NCBI GenBank assembly: GCA_005888115.1
Contig: VBKO01000128.1
Location: forward strand, 1 to 44,802
Direction of reading: 5' to 3'
Length of the DNA stretch: 44,802 bases
Source of the DNA: Deltaproteobacteria bacterium
Lineage (GTDB): Bacteria > Myxococcota > Myxococcia > Myxococcales > 40CM-4-68-19
The position numbers and the translations under genes were made by a program. The notes beneath the pieces were generated by a model. It searched no databases. It worked only from the letters and a program-made list of their open reading frames with translations, and was not told the DNA's origin. Below, piece after piece: positions 35,847 to 44,802 of this stretch (position 1 is the first letter of the stretch; each line of letters opens with the position of its first letter).

Positions 35847-38800
35847 GGCCATCGCGCTGTGCGCGCTGCTTGCCGCCTGCTCCCGCGGGTCGGCTCGCTT
35901 CGCCCCGCGACCGACCGGGGTGCATCCCGCGGCTGCTTACACCTCCTCGGACGTGCGGGTGGACATCGTCGGGGAGAACTTCGACCCGGTCGCCACGCAG
36001 CAGGTGGGGCACGGCGGAGGAGTCGACGTCGATTCCTCGTTCCGCGCCTTCCTCGGCGCGGTGGAGTTGATGGACGTCCAGTGGCAGGCGCCCGATCGGC
36101 TCACCGCGATCGTCCCGGCCGGCGTATCGGGCGGGCCTTTCGACCTGCGCGTGGTCGGGCCCACCGGCGAAGGCAGCCTGCCTTCCGCGTTCGCAGGCTC
36201 CGTCGCCCGGCCCGCCGCGATTGCCGCCACGCTCTCGGCGCCGGCCCGAGTGGAGCTGGGTACGCAGGCCGAGGTGGATCTCGTGCTGACGAATACCGGT
36301 CAGGCCGCGGTCGTCACTCCCACGGTAGAGCTGCTCGCCGATCCCGGCCTGGCCGTGGTCGGGTTGCCCGGCGCCGGCGACAGCCTCCAGCCGGGCAAGA
36401 CCGTTCACCTCGTCGGCCTGATCGCCGCGGAGTCTCACGGGCCGGCGACGCTCACGCTCCATGCGACCGGGCAGGATGCCTTCGACGGCTCGACAGTCGA
36501 GGTTCGCAAATATGCGACGGTCCAGGTCGTCACTCCCGCCACCCTCGCCGTCGCCACGATCCCGGTTCCCGACCTGGTGAGCGTCGGGCAGTCCATGGAC
36601 CTCGTCGCCACCGTCACGAACCAGGGCGACGTCGACGCGCTCGCCGTCGCGGTCAGCTCTCCGGCCGTGACTGGAACGGGCGGCGCCGTGGTCGACTCGG
36701 TCCCACCGCCGCAAGACATCCCGGCCGGCGCCTCGCGGACGTTCCACATCGCCGCGCACGCGATTTCGCCGGGCGCCGTCTTCTTCGGCGGAAGCGCGAC
36801 CGGTTCGGACGCGATCACGGGCGCCCCGACCACGGTGCAAGCCACCTGGGACATCGTCTTCGTCCAGGCTGCCGCGCAGATCTCGGCGCGCTGGCTGACG
36901 GTCCCGCCGATGGTGGCGCCCGGCCAGAGCTTCATCGCCACCCTGGGCGTGAGCAACACCGGCGAGGCGCTCGCGCGCGACGTCGCTCCGGTTCCCAACC
37001 CCCCGTCCGTCGCCGCCGCCGCGGGCTCGGCAAGCCTCACCGCGTCACCGGCGGCAGCGCCAGTGGACGTCCCTGGGGGCAGCACGGTGGTGTTCTCCTG
37101 GACGTTCACCGCTGGTGGCGCGCCTCCCGACTCGCTGACCCTGTCGGCGGGCGCCACCGGAGCCGATGCGAACTCAGGGACGGCCTTGTCCGCCGGGTCG
37201 GTGGGCTCGCCCGCGATCGCGGTGCAGACCCCGTCGGCGCTCGTCGCCTCGCTGTCCGCGCCGGGGGGCGCTCTGCGCGGCGACACGTTCACGGCCACGC
37301 TCGCCGTCACCGATACCGGCGGCGTGGGCGTGAACGGGCTCTCCCCGTCGTTGACGATCCCATCCGGCACCGGCGGCGCGCAGATTCTCTCGGGGCCGAC
37401 TCCCGCTACGCAGAACCTCGCCGGAAACAGCACCGTCTCGTTCACCTGGACTTGCGCCGCGACCGTGAACGGCGCCATCGCCCTCTCGGCGGCCGTGTCG
37501 GGAACGGACGCGGTCGACGGCAGCGCCCGGTCGGCTTCCGCCGGAGCGACGGTCGCGATCTCCGACGCCGTGCTGATCGCCAGCGCGCCGCTCGGCGCGA
37601 GCACGACATTCGCTTACGTCTTCGATTTCAACGGCCGCGTCTACCTGGGTCCCAGGCGCGACGGCACGGGCGGCGTGCGCGTCCTCCCCGACGGATCCAG
37701 CCCGCAGCCCTTCACGCTCACGTTCCAGGGCGATCGGGTGAACGGCAACGACAACGGCGCAAGCAACGGCCCCTTCCCTTCCCTCGGATCCACCAATTGC
37801 ACACCGGACACGCTTCAGTGCGGACCGGACAACGAGAACGGCCGCGGCCTGTTTGCTTCCGGGATCGTCGCCGGCACGCCCTGGCTCATCGCGAGCGGCG
37901 CGCGGACGAACAGCATCCTCTCGCACGTCTACGCCACCACGGATGCGGGAACCGCGCCCGTCTTCAGCTACGACTACCTGGCGAACGCGCTGGCGAAGGA
38001 GACTCGCGGCACCTCGTCCATGTTGGTGTTCCACGATCGCGTGTATCTCGGATTCGGTGGCACCGGCTCGAGCCGGCCGACCTACGTCGTTTTGCGCAAG
38101 ATGCCGTCGTCGCCCGGTTCCACGCCCGCAGTCGGCGTCGACGTCATGAACCTGCGCATCAACGACGTGAGCGGCGTCGGATCGACCGCGCTCTTGAATC
38201 GCAACACGACGCAGATGCAGATGATCGATTCGCAGACCGGCTTCAACGACCTGATCTACCTCGCGAACAACGGCGGCATCATCCATTCGAACACGAACGA
38301 CCCGCTGCCCCCTGCGGCCGGTCTCGTCCCGCCCTGGGCGACCTCGACCCCGAACAGTTCCACGTACGGCGCGAAAGCCTCCATCACCACGCGCAAGACG
38401 TTCGACCTGGAGCCCGCGGACAAGGCGTTCCCGCAGATGGCGGCCTTCGGCGGCAGGCTGTACGCCGCCCGCAACACCACCTCCGGTCCGCAGCTCTGGG
38501 TGTGCGTACCCGGGCCGGATCAGAAATGCCATCCCCAGGACTGGACGCTGCTCGCCCCGAACGGCTTGGGTGACACGGGACTGAGCCAGTTCGACGACCC
38601 GCAGAACGTGCGGGTCACGCTGCTCGCCGCCACCTCCGCCCATCTGTACGTGGGGTACAACAACATCGCCGGGCTGGTGCTCTATCGCTCACGGGTGGGC
38701 GCCCCGTCCTCGCGCACCGATTTCGAAGGAGCCGCGGGCTGCGACGCTTCGCAGGCGCCGTCGTCGTGCGACGGCCTCGGCGGGCGCGGGCTCGGAGCCA

Positions 38801-38913
38801 GCGCGACGCGGATTTTCGACGGGCGCGTGCTCACCTACGGGGGCAAGGACTACGTGTACCTGACGGCGGGCACCGGCAGCTCCGGCTTCCGGGTCTTCCG
38901 GCTGGTGCAGTGA
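35833..38913 (+). CDS. Large lipoprotein: IPT/TIG-like domain, four CARDB/Ig-like repeats, propeller-like C-terminal domain
   Basis: TTG 35833 gives 'LRCSRAIALCALLAACSRGS' lipobox; four ~95-aa repeats ending GQDAFDG/GSDAITG/GADANSG/GTDAVDG; 'FDFNGRVYLG', 'VFHDRVYLGFGG', 'AAFGGRLYAARN' blades. Confidence 0.75.
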   Translation: MRCSRAIALCALLAACSRGSARFAPRPTGVHPAAAYTSSDVRVDIVGENFDPVATQQVGHGGGVDVDSSFRAFLGAVELMDVQWQAPDRLTAIVPAGVSGGPFDLRVVGPTGEGSLPSAFAGSVARPAAIAATLSAPARVELGTQAEVDLVLTNTGQAAVVTPTVELLADPGLAVVGLPGAGDSLQPGKTVHLVGLIAAESHGPATLTLHATGQDAFDGSTVEVRKYATVQVVTPATLAVATIPVPDLVSVGQSMDLVATVTNQGDVDALAVAVSSPAVTGTGGAVVDSVPPPQDIPAGASRTFHIAAHAISPGAVFFGGSATGSDAITGAPTTVQATWDIVFVQAAAQISARWLTVPPMVAPGQSFIATLGVSNTGEALARDVAPVPNPPSVAAAAGSASLTASPAAAPVDVPGGSTVVFSWTFTAGGAPPDSLTLSAGATGADANSGTALSAGSVGSPAIAVQTPSALVASLSAPGGALRGDTFTATLAVTDTGGVGVNGLSPSLTIPSGTGGAQILSGPTPATQNLAGNSTVSFTWTCAATVNGAIALSAAVSGTDAVDGSARSASAGATVAISDAVLIASAPLGASTTFAYVFDFNGRVYLGPRRDGTGGVRVLPDGSSPQPFTLTFQGDRVNGNDNGASNGPFPSLGSTNCTPDTLQCGPDNENGRGLFASGIVAGTPWLIASGARTNSILSHVYATTDAGTAPVFSYDYLANALAKETRGTSSMLVFHDRVYLGFGGTGSSRPTYVVLRKMPSSPGSTPAVGVDVMNLRINDVSGVGSTALLNRNTTQMQMIDSQTGFNDLIYLANNGGIIHSNTNDPLPPAAGLVPPWATSTPNSSTYGAKASITTRKTFDLEPADKAFPQMAAFGGRLYAARNTTSGPQLWVCVPGPDQKCHPQDWTLLAPNGLGDTGLSQFDDPQNVRVTLLAATSAHLYVGYNNIAGLVLYRSRVGAPSSRTDFEGAAGCDASQAPSSCDGLGGRGLGASATRIFDGRVLTYGGKDYVYLTAGTGSSGFRVFRLVQ

Positions 38914-38921
38914 GGCCCGCG

Positions 38922-40781
38922 ATGTCGAGCATCCTCATCGTCGACGACGAGCCGGTGGTCCTGGACGTGCTCAAGCGCCTCCTGGAAGAGGAAGGCCGCG
39001 AGATCGCCCTCGCCGGCTCGCCCGACGAGGCGATGCAGATCGCCGCCCGCGGGCCGCTCGACGTCGCGCTCATCGACAAGAACCTGCAGGGCGCTTCGGG
39101 CCTCGACCTGTCGCGCAAGCTCAAAGCGCTGCAGCCGGAGCTGGAGGTGATCCTCATCACCGGCTACGCCTCGCTGGACACCGCGATCGAGGCGGTGCAG
39201 ATCGGCGCGTTCGACTATCTGACCAAGCCGATCGACGACTATGCCGCGCTGGCGCTCAAGGTACACAACGCGATGGAAAAGTCGCGCCTGCGCCGCGGCC
39301 AGCGGGAGCTGCTCGATCGCCTGTCCGAATCGGAGGCCCGCTACCGCCACCTGGTCGCCTCCGCGCCCGACGCGGTGGTCGTCTACGACGTGCAGTCCGG
39401 CCTGGTGCAGGACGCAAACGGCGCGGCCGTGCAGCTCTACGAGTACACGCTCGAGGAGCTGACCCGGTTGCGCGCGACCCAGCTCGGGCCCACCGAGCCG
39501 GGGCGGCACGAGCACCGCCGCAAGGACGGGGCCTGCTTCACTGCGGACGTGAGCGCGACGGAATTCACCCTCAAGGGCAGGCGCCTGCGCGTGCAGTCGG
39601 TCCGCGACGCGACCGCGGCCGTGCAGGCGGAACGGGAGCGCCGCGCGCTGGAGGAGCGGCTGCGCGTCTCGCAGAAGATGGAGGCGGTGGGCCGGCTGGC
39701 GGGTGGCGTGGCGCACGACTTCAACAACCTGCTCACCATCATGTCGGCGCACGCGGAGTTCCTTTCTCAGCAGCTCGGCCCCGACAACCCCGAGGTGCAG
39801 GGGATCGCGCGCGCAGCTGAGCGTGGCGCGGCCCTGACGAAGCAGCTGCTCCTCTTCAGCAGGCACAAGCCGGTGGCGCACGAGCAGATCGATCTGAACG
39901 GCGCCGTCGCCGACGTCATGCGGCTGCTCGGACGGGTGCTCGGCGAAGGAGTGCGTCTCCAGTCGGAACGCGCGCAGGACCTGTGGGGCGTCCGCGCCGA
40001 TCCCGACCAGATCGGACAGGTGCTGATCAACCTGGCCGTCAACGCGCGCGATGCGATGCCGGGCGGCGGCATCCTGAAGATAGCGACCGCGAACGAGCTG
40101 GTGCGCGAGCCGCGCACGCTCCGCGGCGGAGAGCTTCCCCGAGGACGCTACGCGACCCTGTCGGTCGCGGACTCCGGCGAGGGGATGAGCGAGGACGTGC
40201 TCGCGCGGATGTTCGAGCCGTTCTTCACCACCAAGGAGTTCGGCAAGGGGACAGGGCTCGGGCTGGCGACCGTCTACGGCATCGTGCGGGCCTCAGGCGG
40301 CGGCATCGACGTCGAGTCGCGGCCCGGCGCGGGCAGCACCTTCCGCATCTATCTTCCCGCGAGCGACGACGCTCCGGCGTTCAAAGGTCACGCCGTGCAC
40401 TCGCCCGAGGCAGGCCGTGGCGAGACCATCCTGGTGGTGGAGGACGAGGATCCGGTGCGCACGCTGCTGCGGCGCATCCTGATCGACCACGGCTATCGCG
40501 TGCTCGAGGCCCGCGACGGCGCCGACGGCCTGCGCCGCTCGCAGGAGCACGGCGGCGAGATCCACCTCCTGCTCACCGACGTGGTGATGCCCGAGATGAC
40601 CGGGCCCGAGCTGGCCCGGCACCTTTCCGCGCAGCGGCCGACCACGCGCGTCTTGTTCATGACCGGCTATACCGAGCAAGACCCCGCTGGCGCGGCGGCC
40701 CTCCTGCACAAGCCCTTTTCCAGCTCGACGCTGCTGGGACACGTGCGGCGCCTGCTGGACTCCGGATCGCTGAAAACTTGA
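38922..40781 (+). CDS. Hybrid histidine kinase REC-PAS-HisKA-HATPase_c-REC
   Basis: ATG 38922 '[25 protein letters not shown]'; PAS '[20 protein letters not shown]'; '[21 protein letters not shown]'; C-terminal REC '[18 protein letters not shown]...[17 protein letters not shown]'. Confidence 0.93.
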   Translation: MSSILIVDDEPVVLDVLKRLLEEEGREIALAGSPDEAMQIAARGPLDVALIDKNLQGASGLDLSRKLKALQPELEVILITGYASLDTAIEAVQIGAFDYLTKPIDDYAALALKVHNAMEKSRLRRGQRELLDRLSESEARYRHLVASAPDAVVVYDVQSGLVQDANGAAVQLYEYTLEELTRLRATQLGPTEPGRHEHRRKDGACFTADVSATEFTLKGRRLRVQSVRDATAAVQAERERRALEERLRVSQKMEAVGRLAGGVAHDFNNLLTIMSAHAEFLSQQLGPDNPEVQGIARAAERGAALTKQLLLFSRHKPVAHEQIDLNGAVADVMRLLGRVLGEGVRLQSERAQDLWGVRADPDQIGQVLINLAVNARDAMPGGGILKIATANELVREPRTLRGGELPRGRYATLSVADSGEGMSEDVLARMFEPFFTTKEFGKGTGLGLATVYGIVRASGGGIDVESRPGAGSTFRIYLPASDDAPAFKGHAVHSPEAGRGETILVVEDEDPVRTLLRRILIDHGYRVLEARDGADGLRRSQEHGGEIHLLLTDVVMPEMTGPELARHLSAQRPTTRVLFMTGYTEQDPAGAAALLHKPFSSSTLLGHVRRLLDSGSLKT

Positions 40782-40806
40782 CCAGTGCGCGAACGTTCAG
40801 TAGGTT
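40778..40806 (+). promoter_or_regulatory. Candidate lexA promoter with embedded operator-like sequence
   Basis: TTGACC (40778-40783), 17 nt, TAGGTT (40801-40806); palindrome GAACGTTC 40791-40798 and GTTCAG 40795-40800 in the spacer; ggagg SD before ATG 40830. Confidence 0.5.
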
Positions 40807-40829
40807 CTCGTGGTCCGGAGGGGACCTAG

Positions 40830-41504
40830 ATGACCGAACCGCTGACCGAACGCCAGGAGAAGATCCTCGCCTTCATCAAGAGGAGCATCCAGGAACAGGG
40901 CTATCCGCCCACCATCCGCGAGATCGGCGAGCACTTCGGCATCCGGTCCACCAACGGCGTCAACGACCATCTCAAGGCGCTCGAGCGCAAAGGGTACCTG
41001 CTCCGCGGCGAGTTGAAGAGCCGCGCGCTCAGCGTGATCGAAGGGGGCAAACCGGCGCGCTTCGTGCGACGCGAGGTGGAGCCTGCTCCCGAGATCGACT
41101 CGGCGCGCGTGATCGAAGTGCCCGTGGTGGGCAAGGTCGCTGCCGGGGCTCCCATCCTCGCCCAGGAGAACATCACCGATCACGTGCGCATCGACAGCTT
41201 CCTCCTGGGCGACGCGAGCAAGAAGGTGTTCGCCCTCAAGGTTGCCGGCGACAGCATGATCGGCGACGGCATTCTCGACGGAGACTACATCTTCGTCCGC
41301 AAGCAGCTGCAGGCGTCGCCCGGCGAGATCGTGGTCGCGCTCATCGAGGACGAGGCGACGGTGAAGCGCTACTACCCGGAAGGGGACCGCGTCCGCTTCC
41401 AGCCATCCAACCCGAGGCTGAAGCCCATCTACGTCGCGCGCGAGGAGTTCCGCGAGACGCAGATCATCGGCGTGGTGGTCGGCGTGTACCGCCGGATGAA
41501 CTGA
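40830..41504 (+). CDS. lexA: LexA repressor
   Basis: 'LTERQEKILAFIKRSIQEQGYPPTIREIGEHFGIRSTNGVNDHLKALERKGYL', Ala-Gly site 'VAAGAPI', Ser 'AGDSMIGDGI', Lys 'EATVKRYY'. Confidence 0.97.
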   Translation: MTEPLTERQEKILAFIKRSIQEQGYPPTIREIGEHFGIRSTNGVNDHLKALERKGYLLRGELKSRALSVIEGGKPARFVRREVEPAPEIDSARVIEVPVVGKVAAGAPILAQENITDHVRIDSFLLGDASKKVFALKVAGDSMIGDGILDGDYIFVRKQLQASPGEIVVALIEDEATVKRYYPEGDRVRFQPSNPRLKPIYVAREEFRETQIIGVVVGVYRRMN

Positions 41505-41688
41505 CGCTGGGTCCAGGATCGCTTTCAGTCCGCGGCCGGAACAGCGGGCAGCTCCGCACCGGCTGCCGCGGGTATTTCTCCGGCAGCAGCGGGCAGAGGA
41601 TGAACGTGCTCGACGGCGTGCGTACGTACCGCGGCGGCGCGGCGCAGCGGTGGCAGAGGCTCTCCGGGAACGGAAACTCGTCGGACAC
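41464..41688 (-). CDS. Small Cys-rich protein (CxxC...CPLLPxKYPRQPVxxCP)
   Basis: GTG 41688, 9 nt after the MBL-fold gene stop; 'ESLCHRCAAPPRYVRTPSSTFILCPLLPEKYPRQPVRSCPLFRPR'; 3' end overlaps the lexA 3' end by 41 nt. Confidence 0.6.
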   Translation of the reverse strand: MSDEFPFPESLCHRCAAPPRYVRTPSSTFILCPLLPEKYPRQPVRSCPLFRPRTESDPGPSVSSSGGTRRPPRR

Positions 41689-41697
41689 GGCAGCAGC

Positions 41698-42618
41698 CTA
41701 CCGCGCAGCCGCCTTGGCTGGCTCAGGCGCCTTCTCGTGCGTCACCCACGGCGCGCCGCCCTCGTCGTTTGGCAGCATCCAGCGTTCGCCCGTGTGGAGC
41801 GCGAACACGCGGCCTTCGAGCCCCAGCCGGTCCACCTCCGCGCCGAGCAACTTGCGCGGCTCGTCGAGCGGCACGGCGGTGCTGTGGTAGGCCTCGAAGT
41901 GGATGGGGATCATGTACCGCGCGCCCACGTCCGCGAAGATCTGCAACGCCTCCTGCGGACTGGCATGGTTCCGATTGCCGCCGCGCGCGGGCGCGATGGG
42001 CACCAGGGCCAGGTCGATCCCAGGGAACCGCCTGCCGATCTCCTTGAATGCGCGCGGGTCGTAGCCGGTGTCTCCCGCGAAGAACACCGTGCGGCCGCCG
42101 CCCTCGATCACGTATCCGGTCGAGGCGTGGTTCCAGATCGCGTCCACGAAGTACCTCCCGCCGGTGTGGTGCACCGGAACGGCGGTGATACGCAGGCCGG
42201 CACGCTGGACCGTCTCCCACGGTTTCAGGGCGCGCGTGCGTTGCTCGACCGAGCCCATGTAGGTCTCGCCGCCGGCGGGATACAGCACGTCGGCGCGGTG
42301 GTCGATGCGCCGGACGGTCCAGGTGTCGAAATGGTCGACGTGCAGGTGGCTGACCAGCGCGACGTCGATGGGTGGCAGCTCGCGCGGAGTGAGCGATGGC
42401 GGCGTGACGCGCGGGACCATGACGATCGCCCCGCCGAGGTTCGGGTCGGTGAGCACGAACCGCCGCCCGAAGCGGAGCAGCACCGTCGCGTGTCCCACCC
42501 AGAGCGCGCTGAGGCTCGCCCTTGGATCGTCGATGGGCATGCCGCGAACGGCCGGATCGTGGTGGGCTGCCGCGCAGGCGACGACAGCACAAACGAGTAG
42601 CAGCGGCGGGCGAGGCAC
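41698..42618 (-). CDS. MBL-fold metal-dependent hydrolase with signal peptide
   Basis: 'SHLHVDHFD' HxHxDH, 'VHHTGGRYFVDAIWNHASTGYVIEGGGRTVFFAGDTGYD', resembles UlaG/NAPE-PLD-like family. Confidence 0.88.
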   Translation of the reverse strand: MPRPPLLLVCAVVACAAAHHDPAVRGMPIDDPRASLSALWVGHATVLLRFGRRFVLTDPNLGGAIVMVPRVTPPSLTPRELPPIDVALVSHLHVDHFDTWTVRRIDHRADVLYPAGGETYMGSVEQRTRALKPWETVQRAGLRITAVPVHHTGGRYFVDAIWNHASTGYVIEGGGRTVFFAGDTGYDPRAFKEIGRRFPGIDLALVPIAPARGGNRNHASPQEALQIFADVGARYMIPIHFEAYHSTAVPLDEPRKLLGAEVDRLGLEGRVFALHTGERWMLPNDEGGAPWVTHEKAPEPAKAAAR

Positions 42619-42724
42619 GGTGCAAACCTAGCGCAGCGGAGCGGCGCCGGAAGCGGCGTGCGCACGCCCGTTCGCGTTGCGCGCGTGCGGTTGCATGCCC
42701 ACGGTGCGCGGTTGAGGTCCCACT

Positions 42725-43930
42725 TTGCGTATCGTCCGGGCATCGATCGTCCTACCGCTCGCCTTCTCGCTCGCCGCCTGTTTCGGCGTCGGGCGCAAGT
42801 CGATCGGCGAGGTGCACCTCCCGGCCGAGGCGCCCGAGCCCGGGCCCGACTTCTCGAACGCGCTCTATCAGACGGTCGGCGTGCGGCTCGAGGGGGGCAA
42901 CGAAGTCCGCTGGGTCAACAACGGCAAGGTATTCGAGGCGGGGGTCGCAGAGATCGGCAAGGCGAAGAAAAGCATCCACATCGTGACCTTCATCTGGTCG
43001 GAGAGCGACACGGCACGGCGGCTCGTCGCCGCCATCGCCGATCGGACGCGTAAAGGGGTCGCTTGCCGCATCCTCGTGGACGCGGTCGGCAGCCTGAGCT
43101 TCTCGGAGAAGGAGTCGGCGCCGCTCGAGGACGCCGGCTGCACGGTCCGCAAGTTCCGCCCCGTTCCCGGCCAGGACGACCTGGCGCGCACCCACCGCAA
43201 GATCGTCGTGGTGGATGGGCGCGTGGGGATCACCGGCGGCTTCGGGGTCGACGACAAGTGGCGCGGGCGCGGTAAATCGGAGGAGGAGTGGCGCGACAGC
43301 AACGTGCTGGTGCGCGGGCCTGCCGTCGCCGCGATGCAGCAGGGCTTCGCCGAGAACTGGCAGGAGGCGGCGACCGAGCTCTTGCCGCCCGACTCATTCC
43401 CGCGGCTGGAGCGTGCGGGCGAGACCGCGGCGGCCTTCGTCACCTCGACCGACAACGGCGTGGTCACCAAGGGCGATCGGCTCATGCAGCTCCTCATCGC
43501 CGCGGCGAAGAAGCGGATCTGGATCGCCAACGCGTACTTCGTGCCCTCCGAGCCGATCCTCCAGCTCCTCGAGCGCAAGGCGCAGAAGGGCGTCGACGTG
43601 CGCATCCTCGCCGCCGGCGAGAAGACCGATGCCCACTTCTACCTGGGACCGCAGCGCGAACGGATGGACCGGCTGGTGGTGGCCGGAGCGCGCGGCTTCG
43701 AGTACCAGGCGTCGATGATGCATTCAAAGACAGTGCTGGTGGACGACAGCCTGGTGGCGGTGGGTTCCTCGAATCTCGACGCGCTCTCGCTCAACAAGAT
43801 GGACGAGGCGGTCCTGGTGGCCGACGACGCGCGGCTCGCCAAGGAGCTGGAGCGCCAATGGGTCGAGGACCTGAAGCACTCGGCCGAGCGGGTGAAGATG
43901 GACGGCGCCAGCCGCAGCGCGCGGCGGTGA
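42725..43930 (+). CDS. Phospholipase D / cardiolipin synthase-like lipoprotein
   Basis: Two HKD motifs 'HRKIVVVDGRVGITGGFG' and 'HSKTVLVDDSLVAVGSSNLD'; lipobox 'FSLAAC'. Confidence 0.9.
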   Translation: MRIVRASIVLPLAFSLAACFGVGRKSIGEVHLPAEAPEPGPDFSNALYQTVGVRLEGGNEVRWVNNGKVFEAGVAEIGKAKKSIHIVTFIWSESDTARRLVAAIADRTRKGVACRILVDAVGSLSFSEKESAPLEDAGCTVRKFRPVPGQDDLARTHRKIVVVDGRVGITGGFGVDDKWRGRGKSEEEWRDSNVLVRGPAVAAMQQGFAENWQEAATELLPPDSFPRLERAGETAAAFVTSTDNGVVTKGDRLMQLLIAAAKKRIWIANAYFVPSEPILQLLERKAQKGVDVRILAAGEKTDAHFYLGPQRERMDRLVVAGARGFEYQASMMHSKTVLVDDSLVAVGSSNLDALSLNKMDEAVLVADDARLAKELERQWVEDLKHSAERVKMDGASRSARR

Positions 43931-43942
43931 GCGCGACCGCCG
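43922..43942. terminator. Hairpin between convergent PLD and OMP genes
   Basis: CGGCGGT-gagcgcg-ACCGCCG, 7-bp stem in the 13-nt convergent gap; no U tract. Confidence 0.35.
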
Positions 43943-43943
43943 G

Positions 43944-44802
43944 TCAGAAGAAATGCTGGCCGCCGAGCGAGATGTCCACCCGGCGCTCCGGCACCATCCC
44001 CACCGCCACGTCGAGCCGGCCGACCGCGCGAGCGAACGGGATCGGGATCCAGCGCAGGCCCACTCCAGCGCTGGCGACCGGTCCGGTGTAGGGGAGACCG
44101 GCGACGGCGGCGGCGCGCGAACCCACCCAACCGAGATCGGTGAAACCCGCCACCTGGCCGATGGCAGGCACGATCACGTTCGTGCGCAACACGTCGGCGC
44201 GAAGCTCCAGGTTTCCGTGCACCAGTTGCTGGGCCTGGAAGTACGCATCCGGGAATCCGCGGATCTCGCGCAGCCCGCCAGCGCGGAAGAGGAGAGCGTC
44301 GCTCCGCCCCGTCGTCGTCCGGGCGACGATCTGCGCGCAGAGGTTCCGACCCGGCGCGGGAACCCAGAAGGATCGGACGGTGGCGGCGAAAGAAGTCGCG
44401 CTGAGGTCGGAGCCGAGCACTCCCCGAATTGCGTGCGCTCCCGTCACCTCGACCTGCGTGCCGCGGAGCATCGAAAGCTGCTCCTCGACCATGCCGGCCT
44501 GCGCGCCTAGGACGAGCCACGTCCCCTGCCCCGCGTCCGGCAGCTGGCCCGTCGCAGGCGAGAGTGACGACTGCGAGAACCGGTCGCGCGAGAACGTCAC
44601 TCCGGCGCTGGCCGAGAAGAGGTCGGTCACTTCGTACCGGGTCTCGAATCGGAGCTCGTGGCGCTGGCGGTCGTACACGAACGTGGGCCGCCCGCCGGGC
44701 GCGAATCGGCCGTAGTCGAGGAACTCGCGCGTCCAGTACACGCCGGGGCTGAACCGGCTGCCCAGGACGCGCGGGACGCGGACGTAGACGAAGCTGCCGA
44801 GA
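43944..44802 (-). CDS. Outer-membrane beta-barrel (BamA/Omp85-like surface antigen), 5' truncated by window edge
   Basis: Frame open to window end; 'GGLREIRGFPDAYFQAQQLVHGNLELRADV' POTRA-barrel family-like 'RG(F/Y)' strand; C-terminal Phe 'GGQHFF'. Confidence 0.72.
   Translation of the reverse strand, partial: LGSFVYVRVPRVLGSRFSPGVYWTREFLDYGRFAPGGRPTFVYDRQRHELRFETRYEVTDLFSASAGVTFSRDRFSQSSLSPATGQLPDAGQGTWLVLGAQAGMVEEQLSMLRGTQVEVTGAHAIRGVLGSDLSATSFAATVRSFWVPAPGRNLCAQIVARTTTGRSDALLFRAGGLREIRGFPDAYFQAQQLVHGNLELRADVLRTNVIVPAIGQVAGFTDLGWVGSRAAAVAGLPYTGPVASAGVGLRWIPIPFARAVGRLDVAVGMVPERRVDISLGGQHFF

Noticed and set aside
35859-38573. 904-aa plus-strand ORF in another frame of the repeat lipoprotein
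   Set aside because: Arg/Gly-rich out-of-frame translation; the lipoprotein frame has signal peptide and coherent repeats.

Overview
High-GC, densely coded chromosomal window. Gene content (trpS-scpA-scpB-rluB order, tandem CNB/TPR protein, GspE-N/MshEN proteins, abundant two-component genes, DUF5916-like protein) suggests a Myxococcota/deltaproteobacterial origin; this is inference from content, not a database result. I support about 38 genes. No rRNA, tRNA, CRISPR, transposase or prophage block was seen. Housekeeping genes: ECF sigma/anti-sigma unit, trpS-scpA-scpB-rluB, xerD-like, YciO/Sua5-like, glnD, amidase_3, mutS, UbiB/AarF-like kinase, lexA. The main accessory parts are: (1) four consecutive KGG/LEA_5-like 20-aa-repeat genes with 3, 2, 4 and 1 repeat units; (2) a tightly packed six-gene signalling/surface operon at 30.6-40.8 kb (sensor HK, soluble HK, FecR-like protein, Ig-repeat/barrel-like protein, large repeat lipoprotein, REC-PAS-HK-REC hybrid), preceded by an output-less response regulator and followed by lexA; (3) a stand-alone protein with a near-perfect MshEN c-di-GMP motif directly behind a degenerate phosphoesterase-like lipoprotein. 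Three genes appear to carry lesions: trpS lacks about 33 conserved residues in frame, glnD is frameshifted with an apparent deletion, and the Ig-repeat gene is frameshifted by a perfect 38-bp tandem duplication. Assembly error and real mutation cannot be separated without reads.
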